Shown here piece by piece: positions 9,373 through 16,724 of a DNA stretch of 20,656 nt. The notes below the pieces were generated by a model, which saw nothing but the letters and a program-made list of their open reading frames with translations, was not told the DNA's origin and ran no database searches. The stretch is from Seminavis robusta (Eukaryota > Bacillariophyta > Bacillariophyceae > Naviculales > Naviculaceae). The stretch's first letter is position 1; each line of letters begins with the position of its first letter. The stretch covers positions 1 through 20,656 of the forward strand of contig CAICTM010001928.1 of assembly GCA_903772945.1 (NCBI GenBank). The letters run 5' to 3'. A program made the translations under genes and the position numbers.

Positions 9373-9793
9373 TGCACTACGCTAAAAGCTAGTGTAAAGA
9401 TCTTTCGAGTGTTTTGAGTTTGAGAGAATGAAAGTTATGAGAGAGATTAGAAAGCTACGAAAACTAATCCATGAGAGAGATCGTTGTGAAGCTCATTGAA
9501 GTTGGTCTCCCACGGGAGGCCTCGAAGTGTGATATTGTAGGTTATGGTAATAACTCTACGTACTCCACGGTCCATTTCCGGAACACATGGAAACTTCAGC
9601 TAGTAGCTGTCTAGTAGCGTGGAAGCTTTCCATGCCGGCTAAATATCTAGAGCGATGTTTCATCGACAACCTACTATGGCAGGCATTAATAATACCCTGT
9701 CTCAATGACTATTCGCGAAGGACTACGTCATGAGTCGAACTCAAACCCTATCTAGGATTGAGTCGCGAATAAGGCTAAGAGCCGTGTATTGCA
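9373..9793 (-). repeat. 5' LTR of the gypsy element
   Basis: It is 421 bp and the partner of the LTR at 3787-4211, with the same TGCACTACG and GTATTGCA ends. It should carry the element promoter, but no TATA box could be assigned. At least five of the differences from the other LTR are C/T or G/A changes at CpG. Confidence 0.93.
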
Positions 9794-9797
9794 CAAA
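9794..9797. repeat. Target-site duplication CAAA, right copy
   Basis: This is the partner of 3783-3786 and directly follows the terminal TGCA of the right LTR. Confidence 0.6.
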
Positions 9798-10494
9798 GCC
9801 AATCATCTATTTACAGGACTCTACAGTGCAGATTGAGTGCTGAGAGTGAGGACAGGTTCACCTTTCCCATGGAGGAATCCATGGCAGAATGACAACAAAA
9901 TGGAATCCAAGCCTGACTTTTCCTGGATGCTCCATAGGAAACCTTGGAGATAGCAAATCCTTTTTGAGGGGTGGCTCTGTGAGTGTGTTGGGAAGTTAGT
10001 TCTAGAAAAGAATTTGCTATCTCAATGGATTGGTAAAGCGAATGGCCATTTGGTCAACTCTCTTGCCATGGTGAAAAAATTCATATTATTTTTTTCAATC
10101 TTGTGGTTGTGAGAACTATTCAGGTCAATGCAGGATTCACGAAATGACCACTTCTGGGTTCCCATTTCCGAAAACTGAAAAGTATCCGTCAAACACGCTC
10201 ACATTTTGACACCTGTCAGCGGTAAAAGAAGTCATCCTGTACCCGAAAGTGATTAGTTGAAGGGGCTCCAGAGGGGAGAAGGAGGAGGGTTAAGCTAGTC
10301 TGGACAAAGCTATCTAGTTGGCTGCCTGCACATGTTTGGAGTGCACTGGTATACCCAAAAGTAACCAGTCAAATGCACACCAGAGGGTATGGATATTGTA
10401 GATAGATAGCTAGCTATCGGTAGTGCACTAGCTAGCGCTTGCTAGCTAGCGCTGTCTGCGCTATCTCTATTATCTTAACAGAAGGTTGAACATT
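9798..10494. other. Spacer without genes
   Basis: No coding sequence or recognised family is visible. It is the right flank of the gypsy insertion site. Apart from the hairpin at 9947-10023, it holds GCTAGC-rich palindromic sequence at about 10405-10455. A doublet of TTATCTTAACAG / TTATCTTAACGA lies near 10470 and 10502. Confidence 0.5.
9947..10023. repeat. Hairpin with 18-bp arms
   Basis: GAGATAGCAAATCCTTTT (9947-9964) pairs with AAAAGAATTTGCTATCTC (10006-10023) with one mismatch across a 41-base loop. Its nature is unknown; it may be a small foldback element. Confidence 0.6.
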
Positions 10495-10560
10495 GTCCTA
10501 TGTTATCTTAACGATAGGGCGATTAGGTTACATTGAACCGGTACTCGATGATGTCAGCAC

Positions 10561-10608
10561 GTAGAAGGCCTACCACCGTCGTGTACGTAGAGGGTGGTAG
10601 GCTTCTAC
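10561..10608. repeat. Hairpin CTACCACC/GGTGGTAG
   Basis: Arms GTAGAAGGCCTACCACC (10561-10577) and GGTGGTAGGCTTCTAC (10593-10608) pair with one bulged base around a 15-base loop. A third, direct copy of the arm follows at 10615-10630. A shorter relative is at 11928-11957. Confidence 0.75.
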
Positions 10609-10798
10609 AGATGTGTAGAAGCCAACCACCGTGGCGTTCACCGAAAGAGCAAATTATTTGTTTAACACCTCTCGAATTTAGTCTTTGAATTGTCTTGAGC
10701 TTAAATCTCACTCTCAAGCTGAAATGTCACTTAGAGAGTGCAATTTCAGTCGCCCTATGTAATTTCAGCACGTATCACGCTTATTAACACGGGGCTTA

Positions 10799-11752
10799 GG
10801 CCGGTCTCTACCGGAGCGACTAAAGTAGCGACTAAGCCATATTTTGTAGTTTAGTCCATAGTTTAGTCTCTTGGGGTGGTGTCTACCCAAGCGACTAAAC
10901 GTCATACGGACTAAAGCCTTTAGTCAAAATGTTGGTTCACCGACTAAAGGGAGGCTGGTTAGTCGGTGAGTGAATGTACCAACTAAAGCCTCTTTAAGAA
11001 CAGCAAATCCAACAGAAAACAATACAACTGCATGCCACCGAGTTGGATAACAAATTGAGCTGATAGAGTAGAAGAACTCTTTAAGAATGAATCAGCGTCA
11101 TTGCACAGCCTCACTATCAGAGCATCGCGACAGTGCTGATAGAGTAGAGGTGCAAAGAACGATAGTCGAACGATCGAAGAGGAGTATCGGCCGATAGTAC
11201 TGTACTAGTAGAGGTGCGAACGATTGAATGATACTAGTATTTTATTAATAGTAGAGGTGCAAACGATCGAATGAATGATAGTAGAGGTGCAAACGATCGA
11301 ACGATTGAATGATAGTAGAGGTGCAAACGATCAAATGAATGATAGTAGAGGTGCAAACGATCGAACGATTGAATGACAGAGGAGAGGTGCATCGCAATGG
11401 TGTGTTTTGAAGGAGTCTTGTTATCTCAAAAAAGTAATCACTTCTGTTAAGTCTTTTTTTGAGTCCTTTAAATCCACCATTCTGATAGAATATTGGTAGC
11501 CCAACAAGTGATCACTTTTGTTAAATCTTTTTTTAGTCCTTTAAGTCCAGTAGTGTTCCGTTTAGTCATTTGTTTAGTGCTGGGTAGACAGGTCCAAATG
11601 ACTAAAGAACTGACTAAATTGTTTAGTTGGAGATTTAGTCATCTGCTGGTAGACACCACCATTACTAAAGAATAATGACTAAATCTTGAACTAAACAACC
11701 ACCTAAAGGATTCCTTTAGTCGGTCCCTTAGTCGCTCCGGTAGAGACCGACC
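10799..11752 (+). mobile_element. TTTAGTC-rich MITE, complete copy, PIF/Harbinger (Tourist)-like
   Basis: This is a 954-bp non-coding element. Its terminal inverted repeats are 25 bp with one mismatch: GGCCGGTCTCTACCGG at 10799 onward, and its complement ending at 11752 (arm 11728-11752). TTA flanks both ends (10796-10798 and 11753-11755), the 3-bp target duplication typical of PIF/Harbinger. Inside are many TTTAGTC/GACTAAA motifs at both ends, a degenerate hairpin near 10930-10985, the block shared with the copy at 2556-2969, and a minisatellite. It encodes no protein and would depend on a transposase supplied elsewhere. None of that family is in the window. Confidence 0.72.
11251..11377 (+). 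repeat. Minisatellite with alternating 30- and 34-bp units
   Basis: Units begin GTAGAGGTGCAAACGATC at 11251, 11281, 11315 and 11345. Short units (30 bp, ending GAATGAATGATA) alternate with long units (34 bp, with GAACGATTGAATGATA), giving a 64-bp higher-order repeat present twice. Degenerate copies extend left to about 11140, and related CACCTCTACT units occur in the other MITE copy near 2580-2670. Confidence 0.88.
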
Positions 11753-12030
11753 TTAGTGCAATTTCAGTGTCGCTATGTAATTTCAGAACGTCGACTTAAA
11801 TTGCACTCTCCTACTTAAATCATACTGCTTTAAAAGAAGACCCTTGGATTTAACAGCCGAATCCCTTCAATTTGTTGTTTCGGTACGTACGCGACGGTCA
11901 TAGGATTTCTACATCTGTGTACAAGTCTACCACCGTCTACATAGGCTACGGTGGTAGGATTTGCTACATACTGTACTTTTCCTACGACCGTGTACAGGAA
12001 GGTTTGTACTGTATTTTCTATACTCAGCAA

Positions 12031-12088
12031 AACTAATCACAATTACAATCATGAACACCGAGGCAAGGGCGCCCCACAGCGACGCACA
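12031..12088. other. Short spacer before the motif array
   Basis: AT-rich sequence followed by GC-rich sequence; no gene or signal recognised. Confidence 0.3.
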
Positions 12089-12493
12089 GGACCTCTGTGG
12101 AAACTCGAGTCGTGCAACCGATCGTCTCCTAAATCCTTTTGATCGTCTCCTTTTTAATGGATTTCGTCTCCTAAAAATAGGAGACGAAACGGATCGTCTC
12201 TTAAATCTTTCGTCTCCTCTTAAATCGTCTCCTATTTTCAACGGATCGTCTCCTATTCTCAATGGATCGTCTCCTAAGAGCACCATGTAAACTGTATGGT
12301 ATCGTCTCCTAAATCTTTCGGATCGTCTCCTATTTCGAAACGATCGTCTCCTAAATGGAATGTCTCCTAATGAATCGTCTCCTAAATATAGGAGACGATT
12401 GCTTTCGTCTCTTAAATTATTTCGATCGTCTCCTAAGCCTTGGTGTATCGTCTCTTAAGTAATGTGCCACGAATGACGTTTCCACAGAGGTCC
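12089..12493. repeat. Inverted-repeat-flanked array of about 18 TCGTCTCCTAA motifs
   Basis: Exact 16-bp inverted repeats, GGACCTCTGTGGAAAC (12089-12104) and GTTTCCACAGAGGTCC (12478-12493), enclose a dense field of ATCGTCTCCTAAAT-like motifs. About sixteen are forward (for example 12123, 12143, 12165, 12193, 12209, 12226, 12244, 12264, 12301, 12319, 12343, 12375, 12425 and 12448) and two are reversed, at about 12180 and 12403. Spacing varies from about 12 to 37 bp, so this is not a simple tandem repeat. It ends 24 bp before a Kozak ATG at 12517. It may be a promoter or enhancer array, a transposase-binding subterminal region, or a small foldback element. No family was recognised. Confidence 0.8.
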
Positions 12494-12516
12494 AGCACGA
12501 GCAAGCAACAACCACC

Positions 12517-14535
12517 ATGGAATCGGAGAACACGCTCGCACAGCTGAAGGAACGGCTTAAGGACCCTCCAGCGCATGTAAGTCACTAATACTAGGGACTG
12601 GTCGCACAACACGATAAGATCTAGCTCATTTTGCCAAATGGCACGATGATGTAATCCACCGGTTGTGGTGACGGATAACAGCCAATAAAATTAAACATGC
12701 CACTGCCAGTGGCCAATCACTGTTGATAATACCCATCCGGACATGTAGTGGACAGCCGCAACAGTAGGCGAAGGTGTATCATTGACGTAATCCATGTTGG
12801 AGGAGCACCCATTTCGCCCATTAACACCGTGAAACAAAATCTCATTGGCGAAGCTGTGGTCGAATTCCAGCTGTTGTCCTTATCACCGCTGTATCGGGCA
12901 TATCCAATAGGCCAACGGATGTCATTGTCATTGTCATTGGGACCGGCAACTGAAAGAGTTAGGCCATCAAGAGTGGCATGTTTTCGTCATGTTGATAATT
13001 CAAAAAGGAGCCTCCCAACAGACTTTTTCTCTCCGAAAACAAGCCTGCCCATCCCTTTCTGGTGTCAGCAGAAATGGAATCCTGGTGATTTGGCGCTAAC
13101 AATCCGCGAAAATGAGGTACCGGAATGCCCAACTCACATCTTGCTGATGGTCACAATTTGGTGGAATTGGAAAAAGGAAGGAAACAATCCACTTGCAAAA
13201 ATGTTGTCTGCGTCCGACAGCAAGAATGCCATTGACTGGTGGCGTGTAAAACATCGCAGTGATGCATCCGTTGATTTCCTCGCTGATTTGATAATGTCCG
13301 GCAATGGGAACCCTCCGGTCCGTGTTAGAGATGAACATGGCCAACACCTCCCAACAGCCGGGGAGAAACCCAAACTTATTCTGGGTGAAATCCGGAAGGA
13401 ATCTCGCCAGTATGGTATTGGAAAACCTCCTGTTAAAATACTTCGCATGTTTCTTATTGATGGAAGTCTGAATACATGCAAGGCAGTGACAAACAGTAAT
13501 CTTACAAAGCATTTACTCAAAGATAAAATGCTCTACCCTGAGGCAACCATCACTCTGGAAGATTATGGCCTCATCCGATTGAGCCCTCAAAATGGTGATC
13601 AATTCAAAGGAATCATCCGTATCAATAAGTTCACGTGGACACCAGCCCCAACTGGAAAAGTTGTAGACTACAGCTCTGAGGAGTCTGATGACGATGATGA
13701 GATGGAACGCCCTCATAAGATGAGGAGCTACCCTCTAAGCTGAATTACTCTCACCACATTCCACCCTCATGTAAAGTGTAGGCTTCAAGAGAGCCTCATC
13801 ACCTGGACAAGCCAGATTTGCGACTATGATCCAGAGTCTGACGTTGGGCTTGTTTACAATGGACTGCTTACCCAAGGTCAGTTGAGGCGGGGCATTCATG
13901 TTGAATGTGATACTGCCCGTGTTGATTGGATGGCCATGATGAATCATCGCTACTATGGCAGTGGTGACCCTTACCACGGCTGGAAAGACGACGTTAGTGA
14001 GAGTGAGAGTGAGAGTGAGGAGGCTGATTCGAAAGTCTGTGGTTGTGTCAAGCGATTTGGCCTTGCCAGTTGTGCTCTAAGTATGTTCCCACTTGAAGAC
14101 CTTGATACTGACTACATGCTCGAGTCTGTCATCTTTTTTTTCAAGGATCGATATGCCGAAGATTTCGACTCTCTTCCCCAGGCAAAGAAGCGATTTGTCT
14201 TCTATTTCTGGTTTGCGACTAATCCTTTGTGCATTAGAGGCAATCGCCGTAAGTTGCCTTCTTGCATTTACAGTGCTGTCCGTGCCATGTTTCCAGATCC
14301 TGCCGGTGTCAAACCAACGGGTTATATTGGCACTGGAATGGATAAATGTGATGATGATGTCAAGCCCGTCAACCCTGAGTGGCTCAAGAGTTTACAGCAA
14401 ACCTCTTTGAAGACAAAGGCTCTTATCGAAGAAGCAGCATCCAGTGTTCCAGAGACTTCCATGGAGGAAGATGGCTCCCCAGAAGTCCAACTGCAGAAGG
14501 TCGTCCCTCCTGTCGAAACCTCTGGAGAGCGATGA
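12517..14535 (+). pseudogene. Probable two-exon gene with P2X7 C-terminal-like domain, one in-frame TGA
   Basis: Exon 1 starts at ATG 12517 in an ideal ACCACCATGG context, encodes MESENTLAQLKERLKDPPAH, and meets GTAAGT at 12577. A pyrimidine-rich acceptor, CCCTTTCTGGTGTCAG, ends at 13068, followed by a second CAG. Both are phase 0 and join the long frame (KWNPGDLALTIRENEVPECP). The frame runs to 14535 except for a TGA at 13741-13743. Region one (about 13100-13660) has no sure family; its beta-rich ILRMFLIDGS ... GIIRINKFTW stretch loosely recalls an OB fold. An acidic SSEESDDDDE run and a SESESESE run follow. The C-terminal part has CGCVKRFGLASC and GNRRKLPSC (14239-14265), then VRAMFPDP, the pattern of the P2X7 receptor C-terminal Cys domain. 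No membrane segments are seen, so it is not a channel. The gene converges on the transposase. The splice model is inference; coding is well supported. Confidence 0.6.
12577..13068 (+). other. Putative phase-0 intron
   Basis: It starts GTAAGT and ends TTTCTGGTGTCAG; reading through without splicing stops at TAA after three codons. It removes 492 bases that look unlike protein in composition, although the frame is open from 12748. The tandem CAGCAG acceptor allows one extra Gln. Confidence 0.5.
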
Positions 14536-15078
14536 GATTATGCCATAGGAGCCATAGTATGGGTGCGGCGCAGCTGTGCTGGCTCAGTCTGGTGGAAAGA
14601 TCGCTGCTGCATCTGTACACTCTTTCAGTACAATGAGCTGTGTCACCATCAGACAAGATAGGAACAGCTGTAGAGGACATAGAGTTCCTCTGCAAGGAAG
14701 GATGATGCAGTTCCTCAGCCATGACCTATCTAGAAAGATAGCTTGGTATATACCAGCCAAAAGAGATGCATGGATCTGTATCCTGCATGGCTGGATGGAG
14801 TTTCACGCAAAATCAGAGTTTGTGTTCATATTATAGTTTAAAGAAGTAATGAAGAAGTAGTTGACCAGATACAGACCCAACAGCACAAGTAGAGCTCTGC
14901 AGTAGACAGGATCCTGTATGGCCAGTGCCAGGGTATTGAGCAATTAGACTGTTCAATCATTGCTTCCACAGTGATTGAATAGCATTGGCTGCCAGCCTTG
15001 AGGCTGGCCCTTCCAGCGCCAGTGGAAGGAGATCTCCACCAACAGAGCTCTCCATCCCAGCTCTTGTGCACCTACCAG
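14536..15078. other. Region between the P2X7-like gene and the H3-tail-like ORF
   Basis: No confident gene. It is rich in short CAGCTG and CCAGCCTTGAGGCTGG-type palindromes (about 14990-15030). Short open frames exist in several frames, none with a domain I recognise. It could be a 3' UTR, an intron or decayed coding sequence. Confidence 0.4.
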
Positions 15079-15135
15079 CTGAGTTCCTACCTGGAATTCA
15101 TAGGAGAGAATAACAATCCAAGACCATTTGCACGT

Positions 15136-15321
15136 ATGTCTACAGCTGGAAAGGCTCCTCGAAAGAAACCTACCTCTATTGCAAGGGCGAAGAAGAAGAC
15201 TAAGTACCAAAAGACACGTGAGATCGAGAGGATCCGTACCTTTGGACTTCAACAAGAGCAGGCACATTCCTACTTCTGTCGCGAGTCCAGCAGCTGTGCA
15301 ACCACTGACGAAGAAGAGTAA
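15136..15321 (+). CDS. Small basic ORF with a histone H3 tail-like motif
   Basis: From ATG 15136 to TAA 15319-15321 the frame gives 61 residues. It is strongly basic in the first half (MSTAGKAPRKKPTSIARAKK, then KTKYQKTREIERIR) and ends acidic (TTDEEE). The ATG context is poor and the frame is open upstream past 15079, where CACCTACCAG could be a splice acceptor, so this may be a terminal exon. Counting two upstream codons, ARMSTAGKAPRK matches ten of twelve residues of the H3 tail around Lys9 to Lys18, with Met at the Lys9 position. The globular H3 fold is absent, so it is not a histone gene. An AATAAA signal lies at 15362. Function unknown; it may be a decayed piece of another gene. Confidence 0.35.
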   Translation: MSTAGKAPRKKPTSIARAKKKTKYQKTREIERIRTFGLQQEQAHSYFCRESSSCATTDEEE

Positions 15322-16706
15322 CGCTTGCTTATCTGCGGTGTACTTTGTGCTACTGTTGCCGAATAAATTCAATGTTACGTACCTCCACTTGTGGACACCA
15401 ACTGTTGCTGTTTTTAACCACTCTAAGGAGAAGTAATAAAGTCAGCTCTATTTGTTATTCTAAGCATCAACATCTTTATCCATCTCTATTATCTCGTCAA
15501 TGATTTCTTCTGTTGTTCCCTCGGCACCTTTGGGATCATCCTCAAACTGGAAAGTGTCGAGTAGAGAACACTCTGCATGGGCAAGCTCAGCCTCTGTCAT
15601 GATGACAGAAGAAATTGCACTCTTCTTGTTACTGGCAAGGTCATTCTTTGGAGCAGTGCAGTGCTTACTGGATCTATGTTTGTGTCCCCACGTGCCACAA
15701 GCCTTGCACCAATCATGGTCCTTTGTTCCACTGGGCTTATCTCCAACGGGCTGGGTAAATCGGTTGGATGCAGATTGTTTCTTTCGGTGAGGCTTCTTCG
15801 CAACTGGCTCCGCCGAAACGTCTTCCAAGGCAATGCCAGCTTGATATTGGCGATTGTTGTCTCTATCTTCTCTCAGCATCTCTTGATATTCGAGTAGTTT
15901 GTCGTACATCTCCCTCTTGCGCTTCTTCTTGTGTTCAACCTTCTTTATCTTGACTGCCTCATCATCCCGTATCTTCTGGAGACGATGTAGGAAATACTGC
16001 GTCCCTTCTTCAACATCCATTCCTAATTTGTCGAACAGTTTCTTGGAAAAGACATCATATCCAAGCAAGTGGACCCCAATTGCCAAAGCAACCCGATTCC
16101 TCAGCGATACTGAACCACAGTAAGTTCTGTTCTTTGGAGCATAGTGGGCTATGAGGTTGTTGAGAGACTCGTTGACTTGGGTATCTCCGCCATGCCCAAC
16201 ATCTTAAAGCTTGATAGGTGAAGTGAAATTCTTCATTATATCAACTAGACAAAGATATAAGTCTTTGTGCCTCTCTTTGTCTCTGTAAACTTTGTTGGAA
16301 CTTTTTCGCTCTTCTTCGGACTCCTTCTTTCGTTGACACCAATCCCTGCAATCGGCATGTTCATCGAAGAGGTGCTCAAGCACTGCCTTGCCAGCACTTG
16401 GCCAATCTGACTGTGGCATATCCTTCAGCTGAGGGCACATATAGGAGAATCCCATTGATGTCCTCAGTATGTCTCCCTCTGTTATAAAACCTTCCTTTTT
16501 CCTCTTCTTCAGTTTGTACAGGTGCGTCTTCAACGTCTTCTTCCTGTGTGCCGGATCAGCAGCAAAGATTGGCTCTGGAATGTAGCCCGGCAATTCTCCT
16601 CCCTTTCTTGTGACCGGCACCAGTTTCCCTCTATAATCCTCGCGGTATCCAAGAATGGGCAGATTCGTGAGGTTGTAGAAAGACTTGTAGTCTGCATTAG
16701 ACCACT

Positions 16707-16724
16707 TACAATTGGCTTTCATTG
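16707..16724. repeat. LINE target-site duplication, left copy
   Basis: TACAATTGGCTTTCATTG is repeated exactly at 19077-19094. Flanking bases differ immediately outside on both sides, so 18 bp is the full length. Both copies encode the same transposase residues (MKANC), which proves the insertion. Confidence 0.96.

Larger units (their letters stand above)
3787..9793 (-). mobile_element. Ty3/gypsy LTR retrotransposon, nearly full length, inactive
   Basis: The element is 6.0 kb on the minus strand, flanked by two LTRs that begin TGCACTACG and end GTATTGCA. The outer flanks share CAAA (3783-3786 and 9794-9797), a likely 4-bp target-site duplication. In transcription order it carries the 5' LTR (9793-9373), gag, protease, RT/RNase H, integrase, a polypurine tract and the 3' LTR (4211-3787). 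Protease-RT-RNase H-integrase is the Ty3/gypsy order. No chromodomain is seen after the integrase. Inactivating changes are in-frame TGA codons at 8001, 7668 and 4909, TAG at 4741, a one-base frame change near 6820, a 16-bp duplication near 5520 and a 333-bp tandem duplication at 7486-8151. No good tRNA primer-binding site follows the 5' LTR. Confidence 0.93.
10495..12030. repeat. Palindromic repeat arms flanking the MITE (outer nest)
   Basis: The left arm (about 10495-10770) and right arm (about 11757-12030) are imperfect inverted repeats. Shared blocks include the TTTCGGT stretch and the TTCTACA/CATCTGT and CTACCACCGT blocks. In addition GTGCAATTTCAGT ... TATGTAATTTCAG occurs in direct orientation on both sides (about 10738 and 11756). 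The arms enclose the MITE at 10799-11752. The parts with CTACCACC/GGTGGTAG form local hairpins. The outer ends and target duplications could not be set, so the family is unassigned. Confidence 0.5.

Noticed and set aside
9321..9377. Longer Gag starting in the LTR
   Set aside because: The upstream extension begins with GTG; the ATG at 9320 is the first proper start and lies outside the LTR.
11251..11377. CRISPR repeats
   Set aside because: The units are directly adjacent with no spacers, so this is a minisatellite.
12121..12460. CRISPR-like array
   Set aside because: Motif spacing is irregular (about 12-37 bp), motifs vary and two are reversed. There are no uniform spacers or cas genes, and the context is eukaryotic.
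12748..13068. N-terminal coding extension of the P2X7-like gene
   Set aside because: It begins at GTG after a stop, is low-complexity and lies within a well-formed intron candidate. It remains possible if the intron is wrong.
13690..14535. P2X receptor channel
   Set aside because: Only the soluble Cys-rich C-terminal-type domain is suggested; no transmembrane segments or P2X ectodomain are seen.
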